Shown one piece after another: positions 16,859 to 24,313 of a DNA stretch of 64,000 nucleotides. Position 1 is the first letter of the stretch; each line of letters opens with the position of its first letter. Under the pieces are notes generated by a model, which was given only the letters and a program-made list of their open reading frames with translations, did not search any database and was not told the origin of the DNA. Source of the stretch: PLA3 sp964592235. GTDB lineage: Bacteria > Planctomycetota > Phycisphaerae > UBA1845 > UTPLA1. The DNA lies in NCBI GenBank assembly GCA_964592235.1, contig CAZQCF010000001.1:1-64000 (forward strand), in the 5' to 3' direction. The translations under genes and the position numbers were made by a program.

Positions 16859-18578
16859 GATGGACCTCCTCGATGGTGGTGATTCCTGATTTCGCCTTGG
16901 CCATGCCGTCGGCGAAGAGGGTCGTCATCGCGCAGTTCATCGCCAGCTTGCGCAGCTCCTGCAACGGCATTTCGTCGGAGATCGCCTGGCGGACCGCGTC
17001 GTCGGGGATGAACAATTCGTAAATGCCGATCCGACCGAGGTAGCCGGTCCCGTGGCACTTCGCGCAACCTTCGCCTTTGTGCAGGACGTCGGCGGTCAGA
17101 CCGGCTTTGTCCAGCGCGAGCTTCTGCCCCGGCGTCGGCTTGGCGGCGACTTTGCAATGCGGGCAGATCTTGCGGATCAGCCGCTGCGCGAGGACGGCAT
17201 CGACCGCGGCGGCGATGAGGTACGATTCGACGCCGATGTTGTGCAGCCGAGTCACGGCCGACACGGCGTCGTTCGTGTGAAGCGTCGTGAGCACCATGTG
17301 GCCGGTGAGGGCGGCCTGAACGGCGGTGCGCGCCGTGTCCTCATCGCGCACTTCACCGACCATGATCACGTCCGGGTCCTGCCGGAGAAGGGCGCGAAGC
17401 ACCGTCGCGAACTTCAGACCGATCTTCTCGTTCACCTGAAACTGGTTGACGCGTTTGAGGTTGTACTCGATCGGGTCTTCGACGGTGCAGACGTTGCGCT
17501 GCGGCGAGTTGATCTCCTGCAGCGCTGCGTACAGCGTCGTGCTCTTGCCGCTCCCGGTCGGGCCCGTGACCAGCACCAGCCCGTGCGGGTGGGCCAGCTG
17601 CGCGCGAAACGCCTTCAGCATGTCGATGGAGAAGCCGAGCGTCTCCAGGTTGATCATCGCCTTGGCATTGTCGATGATGCGGATCACGACCTTTTCGCCG
17701 TACATGTTCGGCAGCGTCGAAACGCGCAGGTCGATCGGGCGGCCTTCCATCAGCACGTGGATGCCGCCGTCCTGCGGAAGCCGGCGCTCGGCGATGTCCA
17801 GCCCGGCCATGATCTTGATGCGCGAAACGACCGGCGCCATGAGCTGATGCGGGGGCGTGAGTTTCTCATACAGCACCCCGTCCACGCGATTGCGGATTCG
17901 CAGGCAATTGTCGTCGGGCTCGATGTGAATGTCGCTCGCGCCCTCTTTCACGGCGGAATACACGAGGAAGTTCACCAGCTTGATGACCGGCGAGTCACCC
18001 GCCATGCCTTCGAGGTTGGTGATGTCATCGATCTTCGTCTCGATCAGCTCGAACGTGTCGGACGAGACATCCTCGATGATATCGTCGATGACGAAGACGT
18101 TCGCCGCCTTGATGTACTGCCCGAGAATCGTCTGAATGTCGGCGCTGGAGACCGCCACGACCTGCACCTGGCACGTCGTCATGCGACCGAGTTCCTCCAC
18201 CAGGAACACGTTGGAAGGCTCGCTCATCGCGACCGTCAGCACCCCGTTGACCTTGAAGAGCGGCAGGACCGAGTGTTTCTCCAGGAACTCGCGCGGGACG
18301 AGGTCAATGATCTTCGGATCCGCCAGGCGCGGCGTCAGCCGGGCATAGGGTACGCCGTACGCCTCGGCCAGCGCTTCCACCACCTGATCCTCGGTGGCGT
18401 AACCCAGCTCGATGAACAGCTCGCCGAGCAACTGACGATGGTCACGCTGCTTCTGCTCCTCAATGGCCCGGTCGATCTGCTCCTGCGTGAGGATGCCCCG
18501 CGCGAGCAGGATCTGCCCCAGGTGGCGGCGGTTTCGAGTTGTCGTCGCGGTCGAGGTCATCGCTGTTCCATCGTTCAT
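16842..18578 (-). CDS. pilB: PilB/GspE-type assembly ATPase with MshEN-like N-terminal domain
   Basis: Extension ATPase for pilus assembly, 578 residues. The N-terminal ~150 residues contain two repeats of the MshEN pattern, HLGQILLARGILTQEQI...AIEEQ and LLGELFIELGYATEDQVVEAL, followed by the usual GspE N2 segment. This domain class binds cyclic di-GMP in MshE-type ATPases. The ATPase core has GPTGSGKSTTLYAAL, LRQDPDVIMVGEVRDEDTA and HMVLTTLHTNDAV. The zinc-binding tetracysteine is CPHC plus CAKC. An HD-GYP gene lies two genes upstream in the same operon, so local c-di-GMP control is plausible. Followed directly by pilT. Confidence 0.94.
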   Translation of the reverse strand: MNDGTAMTSTATTTRNRRHLGQILLARGILTQEQIDRAIEEQKQRDHRQLLGELFIELGYATEDQVVEALAEAYGVPYARLTPRLADPKIIDLVPREFLEKHSVLPLFKVNGVLTVAMSEPSNVFLVEELGRMTTCQVQVVAVSSADIQTILGQYIKAANVFVIDDIIEDVSSDTFELIETKIDDITNLEGMAGDSPVIKLVNFLVYSAVKEGASDIHIEPDDNCLRIRNRVDGVLYEKLTPPHQLMAPVVSRIKIMAGLDIAERRLPQDGGIHVLMEGRPIDLRVSTLPNMYGEKVVIRIIDNAKAMINLETLGFSIDMLKAFRAQLAHPHGLVLVTGPTGSGKSTTLYAALQEINSPQRNVCTVEDPIEYNLKRVNQFQVNEKIGLKFATVLRALLRQDPDVIMVGEVRDEDTARTAVQAALTGHMVLTTLHTNDAVSAVTRLHNIGVESYLIAAAVDAVLAQRLIRKICPHCKVAAKPTPGQKLALDKAGLTADVLHKGEGCAKCHGTGYLGRIGIYELFIPDDAVRQAISDEMPLQELRKLAMNCAMTTLFADGMAKAKSGITTIEEVHRVSAA

Positions 18579-18655
18579 CGCTTCTCGATCACGTCTTGGT
18601 CGTGTTCGACGGTCGTCGTAGCCGTCGTAGCGAGGGCCTTGCCAACCAACTTAGC

Positions 18656-18991
18656 TCAATGGAAGCTCTTCACGGCGGACTCCAGATCCGCGAACCGTTC
18701 AAACCGCCGCGCCAGGCGCGTGATCTCCAAAATCTTGTCGCACGTGCTGCTCAACGCGCAGAACTTCACCGCGCCCAGGTGCTCCTCGCATTCGTTCTGC
18801 AACGCCACCAGCGCCTCCAGCGCAGCGCTATCCAGCCCCGTCATCGTGGACCCGTCGATCACCACCTGGTGGCCGGACTCGCTCATGCACTGGCGCGCCC
18901 GCGATGCGAACGGCTCGACTTCATCCCCGATCAGTTCATCTTTCACGGTGATGACCGACACGTTGCCGTATTTGCTGATGGCTGACGGCAT
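18656..18991 (-). CDS. STAS domain protein (anti-anti-sigma factor-like)
   Basis: 111 residues from ATG 18991, chosen because AAGGAG lies just upstream and the longer ORF overlaps the HD-GYP gene in an unlikely frame. It matches a single STAS domain: strand VSVITVKDELIGDEV, the phosphorylatable-serine loop HQVVIDGSTMTGLDSAALEAL, and a C-terminal helix FERFADLESAVKSF. Such proteins switch partners with serine kinases (RsbW/SpoIIAB type) or sense as modules. No cognate kinase or PP2C is in the window. It begins 6 bp after the HD-GYP stop, so it is co-transcribed with the pilus signalling genes. Confidence 0.9.
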   Translation of the reverse strand: MPSAISKYGNVSVITVKDELIGDEVEPFASRARQCMSESGHQVVIDGSTMTGLDSAALEALVALQNECEEHLGAVKFCALSSTCDKILEITRLARRFERFADLESAVKSFH

Positions 18992-18996
18992 ACCAT

Positions 18997-20880
18997 TCAC
19001 TCCTTGCCCGGCGAGGGCGGCGGCGAGGGATTCGCGGACATCGCTGCGCCATCGACCACTCGGCGCGCGGCACGGGACCACGCGGTTGTCTCGCGCGGCG
19101 GCGCAACGCCGAGGTGACCGGTGACGGCCTTCAGCGCCCCGCTCTGCCCGAACGCCGGGTCGAACCCCGCGAACTTCCGCGTCTGCACGAAGACGTCTTC
19201 GAGATCGAGCTGGATGAATACCTCGGCAAGCCCCGGGTCGAACTGTGTCCCCGCGCACCGACGAATCTCCGCGACCGCCGCCTTCACCGGCAGCGCCGAC
19301 CGGTACGTGCGATTCGTCGTCATCGCATCAAAGCAGTCCGCCAGGCAGATGATCCGGCCCAGCAGCGGGATGGCTTCCCCGGACAGACCCCCGGGATAGC
19401 CCCGGCCGTCCATCCGCTCGTGGTGATGCAGCACGCCGGGGATCAGGTCGTGAATCTGCCGCACGTGCTCGACGATGTGCGCCCCGATCTGCGGGTGGCG
19501 CTTGAGCACCGTGAATTCTTCATCCGTCAATTTTCCAGGCTTGGTCAGGATCGCGTCCGGCACGCCGATCTTGCCCACGTCGTGCAGCAGTCCCGCCAGA
19601 TAAATGCGATCGCAGGTGTAGGCCGGCAGCCCGGCCGCCTGCGCCAGGCACCGGCTGATGTACGCGACGCGCTCGGAGTGCCCACAGGTGTACGGGTCCT
19701 TGGCGTCCACGCTGTTCACCAGCGAGTGCAGCATGCCCATGAACAGGTCGGCGAGGTCATCGTACAGGCGCTGGTTCTCCAGAAACGACGCGATGCGATC
19801 GGCTACCGCGCGAAGCAGTTGCACGTCGATGGATGTGAAGTCTCCGCCATCGCGGCAGTCGAGCGCCAGCATCGCGCCCAGCAATCGGCCGCCCTGGCGA
19901 AGCGGCATCGCGACCACGTGCTCGGCGTGCCCGCGCACGAAGGGCACGTCGCTGCGGCTGTCCACGTTGTTAAGCAACGCGTGCCCGGCCGCGCGAGCCG
20001 ATTCGCTCCCCGCCAGTTCGGCGAGCCGATCCAGCACATCATCCGGGGGAAAGCGGCGACCGCTGGCTGCGACCGGCTCGTCGCGCCCGGCGCTGCCGAG
20101 GCGCGCGATGCGCACGATGCGCTCGTGGGCCGGGGCCGCGGGCGCGCCGGGTCGCAGGTCCTGTGGGGCCAGCACAAAGGCGAGCGAGGCGGCGCGCGAG
20201 ACTTCAAGAATCTGCGGACCGACCCGCCCCAGCAGCAGAATCGGATTCTGCGGCAGCGCCATCTCCTCGCTGATGTGATAGACGAGGTTCAGTTCCTCGT
20301 AGGTGGATTCGAGGTTTCCGGTGAGCGATTGGATCGCGGCGCGCTGCTCGTCCAGCTCGCAGATGCGCGCGACCTCCGTGCGAAGCAGGTGCGCGAAGTG
20401 CTTCACGGCCGCGGCGTCCCGCGCGGGGAGGTCCTGCGCGAGGTGCCGTAATGCCTGCTGATCAAGCTGGACCTGCTGACACGCGCGGGCAAAGGCCTCG
20501 TCGCTCCCCTCGCAGCGGGCCAGGCCGATCACCACGCCGATGACCCGCCGCGACAGACGCACCGGGGCATGAAGAACCTGCACCACACCAGGAAACGGCT
20601 CATAAGGATGGGGCGTCGCCGTGAGCCGATCGCGCGCGGCGTGGCTTAGCCGAAGCATCGACTCCGGAGCGGAGAGCAGGTGTTTCCAGAAACCGGACGG
20701 ATGCTCCGGGTGATCGGTGCAACGGCCCTCCGCGTCGAACTGCCACAGCGGGATGCCCACGGCCTGCCACGCGTTGCACAATTCGCGAAAGCGGTCCGCG
20801 GGGAGCGGGTGATCCACCGCAGGCGTCGGCAGCCGCCCAATGTGTTCGGGCGAATGGAGAGGTCCGGAATCGGTTTGCAT
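18997..20880 (-). CDS. GAF plus HD-GYP domain protein (predicted c-di-GMP phosphodiesterase)
   Basis: 627 residues, cytoplasmic. The N-terminal half looks like a PAS/GAF sensor; a GAF-type segment follows (SLAFVLAPQDL ... HAEHVVAMPLRQGGRLLGAMLAL ... VQLLRAVADRIASFLENQRLY). The C-terminal HD-GYP domain has GHSERVAYISRCLAQ, the HD of LAGLLHDVGKIGVPDAIL and HHERMDGRGYPGGLSGEAIP, then CLADCFDAMT. All catalytic landmarks are present, so hydrolysis of cyclic di-GMP is expected. It follows a response regulator by 19 bp and precedes the STAS gene. This is the two-protein equivalent of an RpfG-like regulator with the receiver encoded separately. Confidence 0.93.
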   Translation of the reverse strand: MQTDSGPLHSPEHIGRLPTPAVDHPLPADRFRELCNAWQAVGIPLWQFDAEGRCTDHPEHPSGFWKHLLSAPESMLRLSHAARDRLTATPHPYEPFPGVVQVLHAPVRLSRRVIGVVIGLARCEGSDEAFARACQQVQLDQQALRHLAQDLPARDAAAVKHFAHLLRTEVARICELDEQRAAIQSLTGNLESTYEELNLVYHISEEMALPQNPILLLGRVGPQILEVSRAASLAFVLAPQDLRPGAPAAPAHERIVRIARLGSAGRDEPVAASGRRFPPDDVLDRLAELAGSESARAAGHALLNNVDSRSDVPFVRGHAEHVVAMPLRQGGRLLGAMLALDCRDGGDFTSIDVQLLRAVADRIASFLENQRLYDDLADLFMGMLHSLVNSVDAKDPYTCGHSERVAYISRCLAQAAGLPAYTCDRIYLAGLLHDVGKIGVPDAILTKPGKLTDEEFTVLKRHPQIGAHIVEHVRQIHDLIPGVLHHHERMDGRGYPGGLSGEAIPLLGRIICLADCFDAMTTNRTYRSALPVKAAVAEIRRCAGTQFDPGLAEVFIQLDLEDVFVQTRKFAGFDPAFGQSGALKAVTGHLGVAPPRETTAWSRAARRVVDGAAMSANPSPPPSPGKE

Positions 20881-20899
20881 CGAACGCGCTCCTCAACGG

Positions 20900-21286
20900 T
20901 CAGCGTGCGCCGGCGGCCGCGCCTTCGAGCAACTCGCGCGCGATGGCCAGCACCTCGCGCGGGCTGAAGGGCTTGGGCAGCACCTTGCGGATGTTCGTGT
21001 GGGTCAGGTCTTCATCGCCGATCGAAAAACCCCGCGCGCTAAGCATCACCGCCGGGATGTCGCGCGTGGCCGGATCAGCGCGAAGTCGGGCGCACAATTC
21101 CAGCCCGCTCAAGCACGGCATCTGGTAGTCGGTGAAGATCAGGTCCGGGTGCGCTTCGCGCGCCAGGTCCAGGCCCTCCTGGCCATCGGCGGCGGTGAGC
21201 ACCTCAAAACCCGCGCTGCGTAGTTTCGCGACCACGACGTGCACAATGTGCGGCTCGTCGTCGCAAACCAGTATTTTCAACGCCAT
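20900..21286 (-). CDS. Single-domain response regulator (CheY-like receiver)
   Basis: 128 residues, receiver domain only: acidic pair in ILVCDDEPHIVHVVV, phospho-acceptor Asp in LIFTDYQMPCLSGLEL, Thr/Ser position in IPAVMLSARG, and conserved Lys in VLPKPFSPREVL. There is no output domain, so it must act by protein contact. It lies 55 bp downstream of the histidine kinase gene and 19 bp upstream of the HD-GYP gene, making those two the obvious partners. Confidence 0.95.
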   Translation of the reverse strand: MALKILVCDDEPHIVHVVVAKLRSAGFEVLTAADGQEGLDLAREAHPDLIFTDYQMPCLSGLELCARLRADPATRDIPAVMLSARGFSIGDEDLTHTNIRKVLPKPFSPREVLAIARELLEGAAAGAR

Positions 21287-21341
21287 GTCAGGTCCCCCAG
21301 ACTACGATCGTGGTTCGCCGAGTCGGTCGGCCATGCCGCTA

Positions 21342-22964
21342 TCATGGCACCTTGTTGAGCGTGATCGCAAAGGTGCTGCCCTTGCCGACCTCGCTGCGGA
21401 GTGAGAGCTTACCTTCGTGAACGACCTCGACAATGTTCTTGACGAGATTCAGTCCCAGGCCCGTGCCCTTGGCCATGTTCTTGTTCGCCTCGACCCGATA
21501 GAACTTCTCAAACATGTGCGGCAAATCCTCCGACGGGATGCCGACCCCCGTGTCCGACACTTCGATCCGCAGGGCGTTCTGCTCTTCCAGCGTGACCATG
21601 CGAACCGTCACCTCGCCGCCCTCGGGCGTGTACTTGATCGCGTTGCTCACCAGGTTCAGCACCGCCTGGTAGAGCAGGTCGCGATCCGCCAGAACCCGTT
21701 CCACCACCGGCGCCAGATCCGTCAACAGCGCGATGTTCTTCTGCTCGGCCTGCGGGATGAGGCTGTCCGTGACTTCCTTCACGATGATCGATACCGCCAC
21801 CGGCTCTTTGTTGATCCGAACCGTGCCCGCCTCAATGCGGCTGATGTTCAGCATGTTGTCGATCAGCCGGCCGAGTCGGTCGGCGGACGTCTGGATGATG
21901 CCGTAATACTCGGCGCGGGTCTTCTCGTCCGCGGCTTCTCCATCCACCAGCATCTCGGTGTACGCGCGAATGGACGAAAGGGGCGTGCGTAACTCGTGGG
22001 ACACGTGCGCGACGAACTCGCTCTTGGCCTTCGCGGCGAGTCGATCGCGCGTCACATCGCGGAAGAGCACCACGAGACCGTGCGGGGTTGGCTGCCCGGA
22101 CGCGCCCTCTCCCGGCGAGCTGTCCGGCAAAGGCGCCATCAGGAGGGCAAAGGCCCGGTTGGCGAAGTCCAGTTCCACGCGGCGCCGCGCGGCGCGATTG
22201 TCTGCCTGGCAGGCCTGCCGGATGGCGTCGAGCAGCTTCACGTCCGTCACCACCTGGTCGATCGCCGGGCGCAGATCCCCGGACGGACGCCCATCCTCCG
22301 CCGGACGCCCATCTCCGGACGACGGCAAGTGCAGGAGGTCCGTCGCGGCGTGGTTCGCGAACAGGATGCGCTCGAAGCGGTCAACGACGAGAAACGGCTC
22401 GGCCAGGGCGTGAAGAACGGCTTCGAGGTTTCGACGGTGCACCGCGGACAGCGACGCCTCCAGCTGCAGCCGCTGCTGATCCTGCACGAGTTCGCTCACG
22501 CGTTGCTCGATGTTCGCAGTGTGGGCCTGGATGTTGTTCCACAGGGCGTCGGCGTCGCCGGTCGGCGAAATGCCGAGGCGCTGCGCGAGCGCATCGCGAA
22601 TCGCCTCGCGCGAGCGGTCCCGTCCGTCCGTGGCCGCTGTCCGTCCAATCAGCAGGACCATCATGGCCGCCGCCGCCAGCACCGCGACGACGATTCCGTG
22701 CCAACGCGCCAGGCCCAGATCCGCCGGAGCGATCAGGGTAGCGGCGCAGATCCAGATCGCAGTCAGGCCGATCGGCAGGGCCGCCCAGCGTGGATCAAGA
22801 TTGATCCGCGATTGAAGTGAGGTGACGAAATTCAGAACGGGCGAGCGCAGGTGCGGCGCGGGCGGGCGCTCGCTGGCATCGTCGGGGCATGCGGGGGGCG
22901 CGGTCACCGACGCGGACTCGGTGTCTTCGTCCAGAACGGCCCATGGTTTGGGTTGGGTTGCCAT
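21342..22964 (-). CDS. Membrane sensor histidine kinase with PAS domain
   Basis: 540 residues from ATG 22964, whose A is also the last base of the preceding TPR gene's TGA (TGATG). A start 27 bp further upstream is less likely. Two membrane segments (LPIGLTAIWICAATLIAP, IVVAVLAAAAMMVLLIG) with a very short periplasmic loop, then a coiled region, a PAS domain (LEAVLHALAEPFLVVDRFERILFANHAATDLL, split by strings below this length in practice: key part FLVVDRFERILFAN), HisKA with SHELRTPLSSIRAY near residue 320, and HATPase_c (NLVSNAIKYTPEGG, DTGVGIPSEDL, GTGLGLNLVKNIV). The PAS region carries a Pro/Gly-rich tandem repeat (GRPAEDGRPSGDLRP) encoded at about 22273-22325. It probably signals to the receiver just downstream. 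Confidence 0.93.
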   Translation of the reverse strand: MATQPKPWAVLDEDTESASVTAPPACPDDASERPPAPHLRSPVLNFVTSLQSRINLDPRWAALPIGLTAIWICAATLIAPADLGLARWHGIVVAVLAAAAMMVLLIGRTAATDGRDRSREAIRDALAQRLGISPTGDADALWNNIQAHTANIEQRVSELVQDQQRLQLEASLSAVHRRNLEAVLHALAEPFLVVDRFERILFANHAATDLLHLPSSGDGRPAEDGRPSGDLRPAIDQVVTDVKLLDAIRQACQADNRAARRRVELDFANRAFALLMAPLPDSSPGEGASGQPTPHGLVVLFRDVTRDRLAAKAKSEFVAHVSHELRTPLSSIRAYTEMLVDGEAADEKTRAEYYGIIQTSADRLGRLIDNMLNISRIEAGTVRINKEPVAVSIIVKEVTDSLIPQAEQKNIALLTDLAPVVERVLADRDLLYQAVLNLVSNAIKYTPEGGEVTVRMVTLEEQNALRIEVSDTGVGIPSEDLPHMFEKFYRVEANKNMAKGTGLGLNLVKNIVEVVHEGKLSLRSEVGKGSTFAITLNKVP

Positions 22965-24313
22965 CAGGGCGTCACTCCGGATTCCACGCATGCGTCTGCG
23001 TTGCTCAACCGGGAAGCCGTGGAGACGGTGTCCCGTTCCGTGGCCGGGCCGGCGCGCTCGTTCAGGCGCTGGAGCAGCCTTTGAGGTGCTTCGGCGTCAG
23101 GGTTGACGGCCAGCGCCGCGAGGTACGCCTCGCGCGCCTCGCTCGTCTGGCCGGTACGTTCGTGCGCCTGACCTTTGAGACAGAGCGGCGCGACCGGGTC
23201 CGCGCCGAGTCGCAACACGTGATCGATCTCCGTGAGCGCTTCGTCCGGCTGATTCCGTTGCAGCGCGAGGTAAGCACACAACAGTCTCACATCGGGCGAG
23301 TCGGCGGCGAAGCGTCGCGCGCGCTCGGCAAAGGCGGCGGCCTCGTCGGGCTGTCCGCTCGCCAGCGCGGACCGCGCGGCCAGCAGGAGGGCCACCGCAT
23401 CGGCGTCTTCATCTTGCGTCAGGGGAGCGACGGCCTGCAGGGCAGCCGCCGGCTTGTTGCAGGCCAAGCATGCTTCGGCGAGCAGGTAGCGCGCGCTGGC
23501 CGGTGCGTCGGACTGCGCGACGATCGGACGAAGCAGGTCGATGGCTTCCTCGCAGGCGCCGGCCCAGACAAATGATTCGGCCGCGAGGGACGCCAGGAGC
23601 GCGTCGTCGCGGGCCAGGAGCATCGCCTCGCGAAGATACTGAACCGCCGGCGCCTTCAGGCCCAATTGCCGCGCCGCCCGTGCCGCCAGGACTCGCAGCG
23701 GAACGTCGTCGTCGAAGTCACTCAAGCGCGACTCGACCAGCGCCAGGGCGTCCTGCGGCCGTCCGATCGCCGAGAGCGTCTCCGCCCAGGCCAGAACGTA
23801 CGCGGGATTGTTGGACGACGCGGTGGCCGCCGCTTCGTAAGCCGCCAGCGCTGCGTTCAGATCGCCGTATCGCTGTGCCACAATACCGGCATAGTATTGG
23901 ACTTCTCCGTCCGTCGGCGCGAACTGCTGCGCCAGAACGATCGCCGATCGTGCGTCGGCCATGCGGCCCTGTTCCAGCCGAAGTCGCGTCGCGAGCACAT
24001 AGGCCCGGGCGTCCTGCGGGGACGTCGCCATCACCGTATCGAGCACCTTCTGGGCTTCGTCGAGTCGGCCGGCGTCCAGTTGCTGCCGCACGATCTGGAG
24101 TTTCACGTCGCCGCGCACGGCGTTCCAGTTCTGTTTCGCCTCGGCTTTCTGATCCTGGGTTATGTGTTTGCCGAACGGCGTCTTCGCGAAGTCGCCACAG
24201 CCGGCGACGGACAACGTCGCGAGCCCCACCAGCGCAGGCAGCGCCATGCGACGAACCGGCGCCGCCGCCCGATGGCACGCCACGGGTTCCCAGTCTTGCA
24301 TGCGAAAACTCAT
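22964..24313 (-). CDS. TPR-repeat lipoprotein of the pilus operon
   Basis: 449 residues. A hydrophobic N-terminus ends in a lipobox-like LATLSVAGC (around residues 31-39). At least eight TPR-like helix pairs follow (e.g. LDAGRLDEAQKVLDTVMATSPQ, QYYAGIVAQRYGDLNAALAA, YLALQRNQPDEALTEIDHVL, EAREAYLAALAVNPDAEAP). Its ATG overlaps the pilQ stop (ATGA) and its own TGA overlaps the kinase start (TGATG). By position it may be a pilotin/PilF-like factor helping secretin assembly, but the sequence only shows a protein-protein scaffold. The basic N-terminus is long for a signal peptide, and a start at the Met near residue 23 (MALPALVG) is possible. Confidence 0.85.
   Translation of the reverse strand: MSFRMQDWEPVACHRAAAPVRRMALPALVGLATLSVAGCGDFAKTPFGKHITQDQKAEAKQNWNAVRGDVKLQIVRQQLDAGRLDEAQKVLDTVMATSPQDARAYVLATRLRLEQGRMADARSAIVLAQQFAPTDGEVQYYAGIVAQRYGDLNAALAAYEAAATASSNNPAYVLAWAETLSAIGRPQDALALVESRLSDFDDDVPLRVLAARAARQLGLKAPAVQYLREAMLLARDDALLASLAAESFVWAGACEEAIDLLRPIVAQSDAPASARYLLAEACLACNKPAAALQAVAPLTQDEDADAVALLLAARSALASGQPDEAAAFAERARRFAADSPDVRLLCAYLALQRNQPDEALTEIDHVLRLGADPVAPLCLKGQAHERTGQTSEAREAYLAALAVNPDAEAPQRLLQRLNERAGPATERDTVSTASRLSNADACVESGVTP

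Noticed and set aside
17052..19124. 690-residue plus-strand ORF opposite gspE/STAS
   Set aside because: Spans two real minus-strand genes and has no domain; codon shadow.
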